From assembly GCF_000519045.1 (NCBI RefSeq), contig NZ_KI912532.1, positions 2,046,001 through 2,110,000 of the forward strand: a stretch of DNA of 64,000 bases, given 5' to 3'. The translations under genes were made by a program, and so were the position numbers. The stretch's first letter is position 1, and the number at the start of each line of letters is the position of its first letter. Of the stretch, positions 16,052-26,189 are shown piece after piece. The notes beneath the pieces are model-generated. The model did no database searches. It saw only the letters and a program-made list of their open reading frames with translations, and was not told the DNA's origin. Source of the DNA: Dechloromonas agitata is5. Its GTDB lineage: Bacteria; Pseudomonadota; Gammaproteobacteria; Burkholderiales; Rhodocyclaceae.

Positions 16052-17076
16052 GGCTGGCCGGGGTTGCCGTAGAAGCCGGCGTCGGGCAGCTTGCCGCCAA
16101 CCAGGGCCGGGTTTTTGGCGTGCATCTGCTGGAAGAAGCGGGTCAGCTCGTCGCGCGCCGCGGCAGCGCTGACGTGCTTGAGCGGGCTGGCGGCGAGCGA
16201 ATCGGCGACCGCCTCCGGGGTCAGCAGGTCGATGCGCCTGGCGACCATCTCGCCACACTGCAGCGCATTCCTCTGGCACCAGAGGACGGACTTCTCATAC
16301 GCAGCCATGACCCGGGCCTGCAAGGCCGGGTCGTTCATGGCCTTGCCGAGCACGGTGATGCCGGCTTGCGGCAGGCGCGCCTCCTGCTTGAACAGGCGGC
16401 CCCATTCCTGCTGCAGGTCGACGCTGCGATGCAGGTCCGGCGCGATGACGCTGACCGGGAAGGACTTGGTCTTGCGCAGCGCCATCGACACCGCGGGCTC
16501 GGCGAGCAGGGCGTGATCGACGCGGCGGGTAACCAGCAACTGCATGGCGTCGAGCGGCGAGGCGACGTAGCGCAGGGTGAAATCCTTTTTCGGGTCCAGG
16601 CCCTGCTTTTCGGCGAGCAGGCCGAAGACGATGTCCGGCATGTCGGCGCGGAAGGGCATGGCGATTTCCTTGCCGCGGAAATCGGCCAGCGTCTTCAGGT
16701 TCGGGTCGCGCGAGACCATCCACAGCACGCCCCAGGTCGAGATGTTGAGCAGCTTGAGCGACTGGCCGCGGTTGTACAGGTTGGCCGCCACGTTGCTCGG
16801 CATGGCGACGAAATCCGCCTTGCCGCCCAGCGCCAGCACGCGCAGCTGGTCGGGATCTTTCCACAGGGCGAATTCGACGTTGTCCGCCACCTCCTTCAGC
16901 GCCCTGGTTTCCACCATGTGGATCAGCGGCACCGAGACGGCGGCGGCCGGGCCGGCCAGCACCAGCTTGGGCAGCTTGTCGGCACGGGCCGGTGTGGCCA
17001 GCACCAGGGCAGCCAGGCAGGCCGCCGCCAGGCGGCTGAGACGGGAGGTTTTCGGGCTGAAGAAGGCGGAGATCAC
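16048..17076 (-). CDS. Periplasmic substrate-binding protein (NMT1/TauA-like)
   Basis: Binds the ligand in the periplasm and delivers it to the permease. The 342 residues begin with a long basic signal peptide (hydrophobic LAAACLAALVLATPARA). The type II binding fold continues, with ALGGKADFVAMPSNVAANLY and DFRGKEIAMPF as family landmarks. The gene starts 18 bp after the TonB receptor stop, so outer and inner membrane transport are encoded together. Relatives bind nitrate, taurine, aliphatic sulfonates, thiamine precursors or metal chelates; nothing in the sequence settles which. An upstream Fur-like box favours an iron-linked ligand. Confidence 0.85.
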   Translation of the reverse strand: MISAFFSPKTSRLSRLAAACLAALVLATPARADKLPKLVLAGPAAAVSVPLIHMVETRALKEVADNVEFALWKDPDQLRVLALGGKADFVAMPSNVAANLYNRGQSLKLLNISTWGVLWMVSRDPNLKTLADFRGKEIAMPFRADMPDIVFGLLAEKQGLDPKKDFTLRYVASPLDAMQLLVTRRVDHALLAEPAVSMALRKTKSFPVSVIAPDLHRSVDLQQEWGRLFKQEARLPQAGITVLGKAMNDPALQARVMAAYEKSVLWCQRNALQCGEMVARRIDLLTPEAVADSLAASPLKHVSAAAARDELTRFFQQMHAKNPALVGGKLPDAGFYGNPGQP

Positions 17077-17094
17077 GCGTTGCTTTCCTTTCGG

Positions 17095-19155
17095 TTAAAA
17101 ACTGCCGCGCCAGGCAAGCTGGACGCTGCGGCCGGGGGCCTTGATCTCCCAGCCAGAGAGGCCTTCGGTCTGGTGTTCGTGGTAGGTCTTGTCGGCCAGG
17201 TTCCTGACCGCCAGGCGCAGGCTCTGGTTCTTGGCGAAGGCCCAGGTGGCGCCCAGGTCGGCCGTCACGAAGCCAGCGGTGGCGTTCTCGGTGCCGCGCG
17301 TGAAGCGGGTGGCGATGCGATCCTGGCGGTCGACCAGGCGCAGCGTGAAGTCGGCCTTGACGCCGGGCAGCACGTTGCCCAGCCAGCCGAGGCGGGCTTC
17401 GTCGGCCGGCATCTGGAACAGCGGCTCGTCGAGGTCGTTGTTGGTACCTCGCACCAACGAGTAGCCAGCGCTCAGCCAGTGGCCGGAAACGACCTGCCAG
17501 CGGGCATTGGCCTCGAAGCCCCGGATCGTCACGTTGCCCAGGTTGACGGTCTTCTTGCAGTTGCCAGCATTGGGGGCTCCGCAAGCCGCCGTGGCGGCGG
17601 CGCCGGTCAGGATCTGGCCGGTCAGGTAGTTCTCGATGCGGTTGTGATAGCCGGCCACCTGGTAGACGAACTGGCTGCTGGCACCCTTGATGCCCAGCTC
17701 GAACTGGTCGGCCTTCTCGGCTTCCACCTCAGGGCTGCCGGCGTAGAAATAACCGTCGCCGCGGACGCCGGATTCGTAACGCTCGCGCATGCCCGGGGCG
17801 CGGAAGGCGCGGGCGTAGTTGGCGTAGGGGCGGAGCAGCGGCGAAACCTCGTAGATGGCGCCCAGGTTGCCCGAGAAGGCGTTATCGGTGCCGTCCAGCC
17901 CGGTCGTGCGGGCACCGTTGAGCATGCTGTCGGCACTCGATTTGACCGTGTCGTAGCGCAGGCCGGCCAGTACGCTCAGCTTGCCGAAGCGCATGTCATC
18001 CTGTACGTAGGCGCCGACGGCGGTGATCTTGGCCTTCTGGAAGGGGTTGTTGGCGCTGAAGGCCGTGAAGTTGGGGGCGGCTGCCTGCCAGCGATCCGGG
18101 TTGCCGGTCATTTCCCAGGCATTGACGCCGAAGGAAACGAGATGCTGCGGATGCACCAGCCAGTCGGCCTTGGCGTCGATGCCGTCGGTCCGGAAGGTGA
18201 CCTGGTTGGTGACGATGTCGCGGTTCAGCCAGTTGGCGTAGGCGTAGATCTGGCGTTCCATTTCCTGGCGATAGACGCGCACGTCAAGGTTGAGCGGTTG
18301 CTCGCCGCTGCCCTTGCGGCTGTAGCCCAGTTCCAGCAGGCGGCGCTCCTGTTGCGGCGAATGCACAATGGTCGTGCGCGTGGCCGGGTTGGTCGGGTGG
18401 CGTTGGATTGAACCCGGGTACCAGACATCCTCGTCCTTGTGCAGCTGCGCCGAGATGCGAATCTGCTGCTGGCTGTCGAGGCGGAAGCGGTATTGGCCGA
18501 TGAAGCTGTCGGAATCGTAGCCGGTGCGGGCGACGCTGCCTTCCGGCGACTTGTAGTCGTCGATGCGGGCCAGCGAGGCGCCGACCATCAGTGCATGGTC
18601 GCCGGCGCTGGCGTTCATCACCGCCGTGCCGCGCAAGCCCTTGCTGGCCGAATCGAAGGAAGCGCCGGCCTCGACGCCGACCCCCGGCGTAAAGCGGGCC
18701 TGCGGCAGCAGCACGTTGATCGCGCCGCCCAGCGCGCCGGTGCCGTAGAGCACCGATGAAGCGCCCTTGACCACCTCGACCCGTTTGGCCATGCCGAGCG
18801 ACATGAAGGAGGCGATGGCACCGGCCGGCTGCGCCGAGTTGAAGCGCATGCCATCGACCAGCAGCACGATGCTGTCCTTGCCCAGGCCGCGCAGCGTCGG
18901 GTTCTGGCCCTGCGCGCTGTCGTTGGAAATGGCAATACCGGGCTCGCCGCGCAGCGCGTCGCCTAGGTTCTGCCCGCCGCGGCGGGCGATTTCCTCGCGC
19001 TCGAGGGTACTCGTGGAGATCGGCGTTTCCAGGTCGCTGGCCGAATAGCCCTTGGCGGTCACGTTGACGGCCGACAGGGCGGTATCGTCAGCATGGGCAG
19101 CAGAGAAGGCGACAAGCAGGGAAAGTGTTATCGGACGCAGGTGCGGCAGGGCCAT
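17095..19155 (-). CDS. TonB-dependent outer membrane receptor
   Basis: Outer membrane importer of 686 residues. The ATG at 19155 opens a signal peptide (PITLSLLVAFSAAHA). The N-terminal TonB-box region reads ALSAVNVTAKGY, the plug contains NPTLRGLGKDSIVLLVDGMR and KGASSVLYGTGALGGAINV, and a 22-strand-type barrel ends in the terminal aromatic residue of GSF. An insertion with two Cys (AACGAPNAGNC) lies near residue 500. I do not see the landmarks of OprC/NosA copper receptors. It is first in an operon with a NitT/TauT ABC importer and nnrS, and a Fur-like box lies upstream. A 39-codon extension upstream of the chosen start is open but would overlap the Fur box. Confidence 0.9.
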   Translation of the reverse strand: MALPHLRPITLSLLVAFSAAHADDTALSAVNVTAKGYSASDLETPISTSTLEREEIARRGGQNLGDALRGEPGIAISNDSAQGQNPTLRGLGKDSIVLLVDGMRFNSAQPAGAIASFMSLGMAKRVEVVKGASSVLYGTGALGGAINVLLPQARFTPGVGVEAGASFDSASKGLRGTAVMNASAGDHALMVGASLARIDDYKSPEGSVARTGYDSDSFIGQYRFRLDSQQQIRISAQLHKDEDVWYPGSIQRHPTNPATRTTIVHSPQQERRLLELGYSRKGSGEQPLNLDVRVYRQEMERQIYAYANWLNRDIVTNQVTFRTDGIDAKADWLVHPQHLVSFGVNAWEMTGNPDRWQAAAPNFTAFSANNPFQKAKITAVGAYVQDDMRFGKLSVLAGLRYDTVKSSADSMLNGARTTGLDGTDNAFSGNLGAIYEVSPLLRPYANYARAFRAPGMRERYESGVRGDGYFYAGSPEVEAEKADQFELGIKGASSQFVYQVAGYHNRIENYLTGQILTGAAATAACGAPNAGNCKKTVNLGNVTIRGFEANARWQVVSGHWLSAGYSLVRGTNNDLDEPLFQMPADEARLGWLGNVLPGVKADFTLRLVDRQDRIATRFTRGTENATAGFVTADLGATWAFAKNQSLRLAVRNLADKTYHEHQTEGLSGWEIKAPGRSVQLAWRGSF

Positions 19156-19240
19156 GGCAACTCCAGTATCAATCAGGTTGGGGCTGGCTGGCGGGGTGCT
19201 GGGCTGGCTTGCCGATCGGTAAATTAGTCGTGGATTATAA

Positions 19241-19259
19241 GCGAATAAGAATGATTTGC
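19241..19259 (-). promoter_or_regulatory. Fur-like box upstream of TonB receptor
   Basis: GCGAATAAGAATGATTTGC matches the 19-bp Fur consensus at about 12 positions and sits in AT-rich DNA 86 bp before the receptor start. It resembles the box before hemP and suggests the receptor-ABC-nnrS operon is derepressed in iron shortage. Confidence 0.55.
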
Positions 19260-19300
19260 ATTTTGATGTCAATCAAGACCATGGGCGCCAGGTCGAACGC

Positions 19301-20341
19301 TTAGAACAACTCGACTTCGCCCTTGGCGATCTCTTTGGCGGCAATGGCCCCGGCGGCCACCAGTTGCTCGTAGCAGGCCACCTGATTGCGGCCATGGTGC
19401 TTGATGAAGTAGAGCGCTTCGTCGGCGCGGTCGATGACATCGGTCGGCGTATCGTTTGAGCGCAGGGCACTGAGGCCGATGCTGATCGTAATTCTGCCGA
19501 CGCGGCTGAACGGTTGTTGTTCGATGTCGCTGCGGAAGCGCTCCAGTACGGCCAGGGCATCCGCTTCATCGGTCGGCTGGAGCAGGGCGATGAACTCCTC
19601 GCCGCCAAAACGGAAGAGCTGGTCGTCGAATCGGAAGGCGCGCCGCATCGCCTGGGCGAGCATGATCAGCACCTCGTCGCCGATCAGGTGGCCGAAGGTG
19701 TCGTTCACCTGCTTGAAGTGGTCGATGTCACAAACCGCCAGCCAATGCGGGGCATCGCTCGCACCGCGCCGCCGGCTGGGCGACGTGCCGTTTGATTGCG
19801 GATCGGCGGCGGCCTGCCCGAGCAGTTCGAACAGGTGCTTGTCGAAGGTCTTGCGGCTGGCCAGCCCGGTCAGCGTATCGGTCTCGCCGTAATCGAGCAG
19901 GTTGATATGGTTACCGAAATACTCGATCAGCCCCATCAGCGTGACGCGCTCGTCGCCGGAAAACTGGTCGGAGAGCGTCAGGTCGATCATGTAGATCGGC
20001 TCGTCCAGATGCATGATGGGGAAAATTACCCGGTGCGAGCCGTCGGCCAGAAAATCCAGTACAGCCGATTTTTCCCGGCGGCATCGCTGGAGCAGCGCAT
20101 CGCGCTCCAGGGCAAAACAATGCTTCTTGTCGGGCAGATAGGCATTGCGCAACACCTTGCCGGCCGCCCCGTAAGCGGCGCAGGTATAGACCATCGGCTT
20201 CCTGGCACCGGTATAGCAACGGTAGATGGTTGTTTCGCGCGGATGAAACAGGTGCTGCAAGGCGTCGACAATGGCCGAATTGATTTCCGTGCGGTCCCGT
20301 CGCGATGAAATCTGGACGACGTGATTGATGAGGTCGAGCAT
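19301..20341 (-). CDS. Diguanylate cyclase with GAF-like sensor domain
   Basis: Cytoplasmic enzyme that makes cyclic di-GMP from two GTP. The 346 residues have an N-terminal GAF-like region (about 1-150, with FALERDALLQRC and DEPIYMIDL). A GGDEF domain follows at about 155-325, with DTLTGLASRK at its start, CDIDHFKQVNDTFGHLIGDE and the active site FGGEEF. An RFDD motif five residues before it matches the inhibitory I-site, so product feedback is likely. An unusual low-complexity insertion (SNGTSPSRRRGASDA) interrupts the domain before the DIDHFK strand. No membrane helix is present. A TATAAT-like -10 lies on this strand at 20370-20375. Confidence 0.9.
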   Translation of the reverse strand: MLDLINHVVQISSRRDRTEINSAIVDALQHLFHPRETTIYRCYTGARKPMVYTCAAYGAAGKVLRNAYLPDKKHCFALERDALLQRCRREKSAVLDFLADGSHRVIFPIMHLDEPIYMIDLTLSDQFSGDERVTLMGLIEYFGNHINLLDYGETDTLTGLASRKTFDKHLFELLGQAAADPQSNGTSPSRRRGASDAPHWLAVCDIDHFKQVNDTFGHLIGDEVLIMLAQAMRRAFRFDDQLFRFGGEEFIALLQPTDEADALAVLERFRSDIEQQPFSRVGRITISIGLSALRSNDTPTDVIDRADEALYFIKHHGRNQVACYEQLVAAGAIAAKEIAKGEVELF

Positions 20342-20502
20342 GGAAACGATGGCGCACTAGGTATGGCCCATTATAACGAAAGGCTTGCTCTTTCCCCGAG
20401 CCGGCCTGTTTCCAGGGCTGCTTTTCGAGCGGAATCAGCCTCCCCGCCTCCGGCATGTCGTGCCGGGCCTGTGGCCATGCTCCGCAGTCGTTCCCAAGCC
20501 GT

Positions 20503-20508
20503 TATAAT
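20503..20508 (+). promoter_or_regulatory. ribF: Probable -10 element for ribF
   Basis: A perfect TATAAT lies 27 bp before the ribF start in the 193-bp gap between two divergent genes. A good -35 is not obvious 17 bp upstream. The rest of the gap holds the oppositely oriented -10 of the diguanylate cyclase and no gene. Confidence 0.5.
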
Positions 20509-20534
20509 TCAACGTTTTTCCCGCCTCCAGATTC

Positions 20535-21455
20535 ATGCGCGTCTTTCGCGGCCACTCGCGTCCCGTTCCGGCTCCCGTCGTGCTCGCCATCGGTAATTTC
20601 GATGGCGTGCATCTCGGTCACGCCGCGCTGGTTGGCCGTCTGGCCGAAGTGGCCGGGGAGCGCCAGTTGGCGCCCATGGTGCTGACCTTCGAGCCGCATC
20701 CGCGCGAATTTTTTGCGCCGCAAGCCGCGCCCGCCCGTTTGTCCACGCTGCGCGAAAAGCTCGAACTGCTGGCTGATAGCGGCGCCCGGCAGGCCATGAT
20801 CTGCCCGTTTAATGCCCGCTTCGCTGCCTTGTCGGCCGACGAATTCGTCGAGCAGGTGCTGGTCAGGGGCTGCCAGGTCAGGCACCTGATCGTCGGCGAT
20901 GATTTTCGCTTCGGGCAGGGGCGCGTTGGCGACTACGCGTTCCTGCAACAGGCCGGCGCCCGCCATGGCTTCACGGTCGAAGCCATGGGCAGCGTTACCG
21001 TCGATGGCGAGCGCGTCTCCAGCTCCGGCGTGCGTCGCGCCCTGGCGGCCGGTAACATGGAACATGCCGCCCGCCTGCTCGGCCGCCCCTACATCATCGA
21101 CGGCCAGGTTTCGCACGGCCAGAAGCTCGGCCGCCAGCTCGGCTTCGCCACGGCCAACCTGCGCATCAAACACAATCCGCTACCGATGACCGGCGTCTTC
21201 GCCGTCGAAGTCAGCGGCCTCGGCGCGCAACCCCTGGCTGGTGTGGCCAACCTCGGTGTCCGTCCCACCGTCGGCGGTACCCGACCGCTGCTCGAAGTCC
21301 ACCTTTTCGATTTCAATCGCGACATCTACGGCGCGCACATTGCCGTGCGTTTTGTGCACAAATTGCGCGACGAGCAACGTTTCCCCAATTTCGACGCCCT
21401 CAAGGCGCAGATCGCGGCCGATGCCGCGGCGGCGCGGGCTTTCTTCTCGCTGTGA
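20535..21455 (+). CDS. ribF: Bifunctional riboflavin kinase/FAD synthetase
   Basis: Converts riboflavin to FMN and then FAD. The 306-residue length is standard. The N-terminal adenylyltransferase domain begins VVLAIGNFDGVHLGHAALV, with the HxGH nucleotide motif, and includes VGDDFRFGQGR. The C-terminal kinase domain contains GRPYIIDGQVSHGQKLGRQLGFATAN and DIYGAHIAV. It is followed ten bases later by ileS, the ribF-ileS-lspA order common in proteobacteria. The first codon lies soon after the -10 element, so the leader is short. Confidence 0.96.
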   Translation: MRVFRGHSRPVPAPVVLAIGNFDGVHLGHAALVGRLAEVAGERQLAPMVLTFEPHPREFFAPQAAPARLSTLREKLELLADSGARQAMICPFNARFAALSADEFVEQVLVRGCQVRHLIVGDDFRFGQGRVGDYAFLQQAGARHGFTVEAMGSVTVDGERVSSSGVRRALAAGNMEHAARLLGRPYIIDGQVSHGQKLGRQLGFATANLRIKHNPLPMTGVFAVEVSGLGAQPLAGVANLGVRPTVGGTRPLLEVHLFDFNRDIYGAHIAVRFVHKLRDEQRFPNFDALKAQIAADAAAARAFFSL

Positions 21456-21464
21456 GCACGCAAA

Positions 21465-24263
21465 ATGGCTGATTACAAAGACACCCTGAACCTGCCGGAT
21501 ACCGCCTTCCCGATGCGCGGCGACCTGCCCAAGCGCGAGCCGCAATGGGTTGCCGACTGGCAGCAGAAAAAGCTTTACCAGCGCATCCGCGAGATCAGCG
21601 CCGGCCGGCCGCGCTTCGTGCTGCACGACGGCCCGCCGTATGCCAACGGCGACATCCACATCGGCCATGCGGTCAACAAGGTGCTCAAGGACATCATTGT
21701 CCGCTCCAAGACCCTGAGCGGCTTCGACGCGCCCTACGTGCCGGGCTGGGACTGCCACGGCCTGCCCATCGAGCACCAGATCGAAAAGCTGCACGGCAAG
21801 AACATCCCGGCCGACAAGGTACGCGAACTGTGCCGTGCCTACGCCGCCGAGCAGGTCGAGCGCCAGAAGAAGGACTTCATCCGCCTCGGTGTGCTGGGCG
21901 ACTGGGACAACCCCTACCTGACCATGGCCTTCAAGGCCGAGGCCGAGGAAATCCGCGCTCTGGGCAAGATCATGGAGCAAGGCTACTTGTACCAGGGCTT
22001 GAAGCCGGTCAACTGGTGTCTGGATTGCGGTTCGGCGCTGGCCGAAGCTGAGGTCGAGTACGAGGACAAAACCTCGCCGGCCATCGACGTCGCCTTCGAA
22101 GTGCATGACAACCACGCGGCCAAGCTGGCTGCCGCCTTCGGCCTGACCCACCTGCGCGGCCCGGCCTTCGTGGTGATCTGGACGACGACCCCGTGGACCC
22201 TGCCGGCCAACGAAGCGGTCAGCGTGCATCCCGAACTGACCTACGACCTGATCGAAACCGAGAAGGGCGCCCTGATCCTGGTGCGCGAACTGGCCGAAGC
22301 CGCCTTGAAGCGCTACGGCCTGGAAGGCACGGTCGTGGGTTCCTGCCCGGGCCTGGCCCTCGATCAGGTGCTGCTCAAGCATCCCTTCCAGAACCGCGAT
22401 GTCGCCATCATCTGCGGCAAGCACGTCACGACCGACGCCGGCACCGGCCTGGTGCATACCGCACCGGCGCATGGTGTGGACGATTACAACATCGGCAAAC
22501 AGTACGGTTTGCCGGTGAATAACCCGGTCGGCAACGACGGCAAGTTCATCAGCACCGTGCCGGCGCTTTCCGTCGGTGAATTGGCCGGCAAGTCGGTTTG
22601 GGAAGCCAACCCGCTCGTACTGCAGGAACTGGACGCCAAGGGCCGCCTGCTCAAGCAGGAAAAGATCCAGCACAGTTACCCGCACTGCTGGCGCCACAAG
22701 ACCCCGATCATCTTCCGTGCCACGACGCAGTGGTTCATCGGCATGGAAAACCGCAAGGACGAAAGCGAACCAACCCTGCGCTGGATCGCCGAGCGCGCCG
22801 TCGACGAGACCCAGTTCTTCCCGGCCTGGGGCCGCGCCCGCCTGGAAGCGATGATGAAAACCCGCCCGGATTGGTGCGTCTCGCGCCAGCGCAACTGGGG
22901 CGTGCCGATTCCCTTCTTCCTGCACAAGGAAACTGGCCAGCCGCACCCACGCACGGCCGAGCTGATCGAACAGGTCGCCCAGCGTGTCGAGCAGGCCGGC
23001 ATCGAAGCCTGGTTCAGCCTGGATGCCAAGGAATTGCTGGGTGACGAAGCCGAGCACTACGTCAAGATGAAGGATACGCTCGACGTCTGGTTCGATTCCG
23101 GCACGACGCACTGGCATGTCCTGCGCGGCTCGCACGCCGATGTATCGACCCATCCGGCCGACCTCTACCTTGAAGGTTCCGACCAGCATCGCGGCTGGTT
23201 CCAGTCCTCGCTGCTCTCCGGCTGTGCCATCGATGGCCGCGCCCCGTACAAGGCGCTGCTCACCCACGGTTTCGTGGTCGACGGCAAGGGCCACAAAATG
23301 TCCAAGTCCAAGGGCAACGTCATCGCGCCGCAGCAGGTGTCGGACAAGATGGGCGCCGACATCCTGCGTCTGTGGACGGCCTCCACCGACTATTCCGGCG
23401 AACTCAGTATTTCCGATGAAATCCTCAAGCGCGTCGTCGAAGGCTACCGCCGCATCCGCAACACATTGCGCTTCCTGCTTGCCAACGTCTCCGACTTTGA
23501 TGCCACCGCCGACATGCTGCCGGTCGACCAATGGCTGGAAATCGACCGCTACGCGCTGGCCCTGACCCGCGAACTGCAGGAATCCTGCCGCGCCGACTAC
23601 GACCGATACGAATTCCACCGTGTCGTCCAGGCCTTGCAGACCTTCTGCTCGGAAGACCTCGGCGGGTTCTACCTCGACATCCTGAAGGATCGCCTGTACA
23701 CCACGGCACCCAAGTCGATCGCCCGCCGCTCGGCCCAGTCCGCCCTGTGGCACATCACCCAGTCCTTCGTCCGCCTGCTGGCCCCGATCACCGCCTTCAC
23801 CGCCGAGGAGGTCTGGGCCGTGCTGACCGGAAAGGCAGACGATTCGGTCATGTTCCAGGTCTGGCACGATCTGCCCGAACTGGCCGGCGAGGGCGAGCTG
23901 CTCACCAAGTGGAGCCTGATCCGCTCCGCCCGTGCCGACGTGACCAAGGCGCTCGAGGCCCAGCGCGAAGCCGGCAAGATCGGCTCGGCACTGCAGGCGG
24001 CGGTCGAAATCCGCTGTGCCGGTGAGAAATACGATGCATTGGCGTCGCTCGGTGACGACCTGAAGTTCATCTTCATCGTCTCGGCCGCCAGCGTTGTGCG
24101 CGATGACAAGGAGCATGTCGAAGCCAGCCCGCTGGAGCATGGCAAGTGCGAGCGCTGCTGGCATGTTCGCGAGGATGTGGGTGCCGACGCTGAACATCCC
24201 GGACTGTGTGGCCGTTGCGTCAGCAACCTGCACGGAACGGGCGAGGCGCGCCGCTGTGCCTGA
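21465..24263 (+). CDS. ileS: Isoleucyl-tRNA synthetase
   Basis: Charges tRNA-Ile in the cytoplasm. The 932 residues fit the bacterial type. HIGH is seen at residues 65-68 within [19 protein letters not shown], and KMSKS lies near 611 in [13 protein letters not shown]. The editing domain is present between them (around [19 protein letters not shown]). The C-terminal zinc finger has CERCWHVRE and CGRCVSNL. The tRNA-stem-contact region and the normal length argue for a fully functional gene. It is translated just after ribF and overlaps the start of lspA. Confidence 0.97.
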   Translation: MADYKDTLNLPDTAFPMRGDLPKREPQWVADWQQKKLYQRIREISAGRPRFVLHDGPPYANGDIHIGHAVNKVLKDIIVRSKTLSGFDAPYVPGWDCHGLPIEHQIEKLHGKNIPADKVRELCRAYAAEQVERQKKDFIRLGVLGDWDNPYLTMAFKAEAEEIRALGKIMEQGYLYQGLKPVNWCLDCGSALAEAEVEYEDKTSPAIDVAFEVHDNHAAKLAAAFGLTHLRGPAFVVIWTTTPWTLPANEAVSVHPELTYDLIETEKGALILVRELAEAALKRYGLEGTVVGSCPGLALDQVLLKHPFQNRDVAIICGKHVTTDAGTGLVHTAPAHGVDDYNIGKQYGLPVNNPVGNDGKFISTVPALSVGELAGKSVWEANPLVLQELDAKGRLLKQEKIQHSYPHCWRHKTPIIFRATTQWFIGMENRKDESEPTLRWIAERAVDETQFFPAWGRARLEAMMKTRPDWCVSRQRNWGVPIPFFLHKETGQPHPRTAELIEQVAQRVEQAGIEAWFSLDAKELLGDEAEHYVKMKDTLDVWFDSGTTHWHVLRGSHADVSTHPADLYLEGSDQHRGWFQSSLLSGCAIDGRAPYKALLTHGFVVDGKGHKMSKSKGNVIAPQQVSDKMGADILRLWTASTDYSGELSISDEILKRVVEGYRRIRNTLRFLLANVSDFDATADMLPVDQWLEIDRYALALTRELQESCRADYDRYEFHRVVQALQTFCSEDLGGFYLDILKDRLYTTAPKSIARRSAQSALWHITQSFVRLLAPITAFTAEEVWAVLTGKADDSVMFQVWHDLPELAGEGELLTKWSLIRSARADVTKALEAQREAGKIGSALQAAVEIRCAGEKYDALASLGDDLKFIFIVSAASVVRDDKEHVEASPLEHGKCERCWHVREDVGADAEHPGLCGRCVSNLHGTGEARRCA

Positions 24264-24741
24264 CAAGCCGGCTCACTGGTATGTGCTGGCGGGGCTGGTC
24301 GTCATCCTCGACCAGCTCAGCAAGTGGGTCGTCCTCAACCACATCCAGTTCGGCGAGACGATCTACGTCGCGCCGTTCTGGAACTGGGTGCTGACCTTCA
24401 ACCCCGGCGCGGCTTTCAGCTTCCTGGCCGATCAGCCGGGCTGGCAGCGCTGGTTCTTCACGATACTGGCGTTGGCTGTTTCAGCCTGGATGGCTGTCGA
24501 GATCAGGCGGCATCCTGCTCAAAAGCTGCTCGCCCTGGCCCTGGCGCTGGTCATGGGCGGCGCCATAGGCAACGTGATTGACCGCGTCCGCTTTGGCGCC
24601 GTCGTCGATTTCATCCAATGGCATGCCGCTGGTTTCTACTGGCCAGCCTTCAATATTGCCGACTCCGCCATCACGGTCGGCGCCATCCTGCTGGTCTTCG
24701 CCCAACTGACCGGCGCTCCCCATCAAGAGAAATCCCGATGA
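24256..24741 (+). CDS. lspA: Lipoprotein signal peptidase
   Basis: Aspartyl protease in the inner membrane that removes signal peptides from prolipoproteins. Starting at the GTG at 24256, which overlaps the ileS stop, the product is 161 residues with four helices. Catalytic motifs are [30 protein letters not shown] and [11 protein letters not shown], each with the expected Asp or Asn. The longer frame beginning at 24094 lies within ileS and is not used. Lipoproteins to process include the cytochrome at 52779. Confidence 0.95.
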   Translation: MPDKPAHWYVLAGLVVILDQLSKWVVLNHIQFGETIYVAPFWNWVLTFNPGAAFSFLADQPGWQRWFFTILALAVSAWMAVEIRRHPAQKLLALALALVMGGAIGNVIDRVRFGAVVDFIQWHAAGFYWPAFNIADSAITVGAILLVFAQLTGAPHQEKSR

Positions 24742-25169
24742 CTGCAACCGTCCGCTCCGACAGCTATCTCACCCTGCATTACCGGATCACCACGCTCGAT
24801 GGCGAGGAGTTCCTCTCCACCTTCGATATGAGCCCGGCCACCCTGCAAATGGGTAGCGGCCAACTGGCCGAGAACCTCGAAAGCGTACTGATCGGCCTGC
24901 CGGCACACGAACGTTTCGTCTTCGAACTGGAACCGGCCCAGGCCTTCGGCCAGCACAACGAACGCCTGGTCGAACGCATCGCCCGTAACGCCCTGCCGGC
25001 CGGCATGGAACTCAAGGAAAATTCTGTCGTCGAATTCACCGCACCCAACGGCGGCACCTTCGCCGGGTTCTTGCGTGAGCTGGACGGCAGTTCAGCCCTG
25101 TTCGACTTCAACCACCCGATGGCCGGAAAGACAATCCGCTTCGAGGTGGAAATCATCGGAATCATGTAA
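24738..25169 (+). CDS. fkpB: FKBP-type peptidyl-prolyl isomerase (SlpA/FkpB-like)
   Basis: Cytoplasmic prolyl isomerase and chaperone of 143 residues. [17 protein letters not shown] opens the FKBP fold, and the inserted-in-flap domain typical of SlpA/SlyD is present ([19 protein letters not shown]). [20 protein letters not shown] closes it. It lacks the His-rich tail of SlyD. The ATG overlaps the lspA stop and its TAA shares a base with the ispH start, as in E. coli, where fkpB lies between lspA and ispH. Confidence 0.93.
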   Translation: MTATVRSDSYLTLHYRITTLDGEEFLSTFDMSPATLQMGSGQLAENLESVLIGLPAHERFVFELEPAQAFGQHNERLVERIARNALPAGMELKENSVVEFTAPNGGTFAGFLRELDGSSALFDFNHPMAGKTIRFEVEIIGIM

Positions 25170-26098
25170 TGGAAATTCTCCTCGCCAACCCCCGTGGCTT
25201 CTGTGCCGGCGTCGAACGCGCCATCGCCATCGTCGAGCGCGCCCTGGAAAAATTCGGCGCGCCGATCTATGTCCGCCACGAGGTCGTGCACAACAAGTTT
25301 GTCTGCGACGACCTGCGTGCCAAGGGGGCTGTTTTTGTCGAGGAACTCGATGAGGTGCCTGCCGGCAGCACCGTCATCTTCAGCGCCCACGGCGTCTCCA
25401 AAGCCGTCCGCGCCGATGCCGCAGCCCGTGGCCTCAAGGTCTTCGACGCCACCTGCCCGCTGGTCACCAAGGTGCATGTCGAAGTGGACAAGATGCGCAA
25501 AGGCGCTCGTGAGGTTGTCATGATCGGACACAAGGGGCACCCGGAGGTCGAAGGCACGATGGGGCAGAGCGATGGGGGGATGTATCTGGTCGACACGGTC
25601 GAAGACGTCGAGCAACTCGTCGTCCGTGACCCTGATCACTTGTCGTTCGTCACACAGACTACGCTGTCGGTCGATGACGCGACGGTGGTTATCGAGGCGC
25701 TTAAAAAACGCTTTCCCACCATCCAGGGGCCGAAGAAAGATGACATCTGCTATGCCACGCAGAACCGGCAGGATGCGGTGAAGGCATTGGCCGAGCAGTG
25801 TGATCTGGTTATCGTGGTGGGGAGCCCGAATAGTTCGAACTCGAAGCGTCTTCGTGAGGTGGCGACTGCCCGCGGTGTTAATGCTTACTTGGTAGATAGT
25901 GCGGCCGATGTTCAACCAGCCTGGCTGGATGGTAGAAAGTGCATTGGCATAAGCGCTGGTGCCTCAGCACCGGATGTTCTGGTCGGTCAAGTCATTGACC
26001 GTATAGCACAATTGACTGGTGCGTTAGTCGTAACGGCACCGGGTATTGACGAAAACATTTCATTCCCTCTCCCCAGGGAGCTCGCGTTGGATCACTGA
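25169..26098 (+). CDS. ispH: 4-hydroxy-3-methylbut-2-enyl diphosphate reductase
   Basis: Last step of the MEP isoprenoid pathway, giving IPP and DMAPP. The 309-residue iron-sulfur enzyme has its three cluster cysteines at 12 ([13 protein letters not shown]), 96 ([11 protein letters not shown]) and 194 (DDICYATQN). Conserved [15 protein letters not shown] and [11 protein letters not shown] are also visible. It ends the ribF-ileS-lspA-fkpB-ispH series. Codon choice shifts in the second half: from roughly 25,560 the third positions become visibly less GC-rich, as in the pilin genes that follow, although the protein looks intact. Confidence 0.96.
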   Translation: MEILLANPRGFCAGVERAIAIVERALEKFGAPIYVRHEVVHNKFVCDDLRAKGAVFVEELDEVPAGSTVIFSAHGVSKAVRADAAARGLKVFDATCPLVTKVHVEVDKMRKGAREVVMIGHKGHPEVEGTMGQSDGGMYLVDTVEDVEQLVVRDPDHLSFVTQTTLSVDDATVVIEALKKRFPTIQGPKKDDICYATQNRQDAVKALAEQCDLVIVVGSPNSSNSKRLREVATARGVNAYLVDSAADVQPAWLDGRKCIGISAGASAPDVLVGQVIDRIAQLTGALVVTAPGIDENISFPLPRELALDH

Positions 26099-26189
26099 TA
26101 CCGCTAGTCGTTAATTCCTTTCCTTTGGTCGCCCTCAAGAAGCAAAGCCCCGCCTAGTGAATTAGATTACCCTTCAAAGGAGGGTCATC

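Noticed and set aside
17095..19155. OprC/NosA copper receptor identity
   Set aside because: The plug sequence lacks the landmarks of those copper receptors, so only a general TonB receptor call is made.
21180..24266. A 1028-codon minus-strand frame opposite ileS
   Set aside because: It is antisense to ileS, a clear essential gene; long antisense frames are common in GC-rich DNA.
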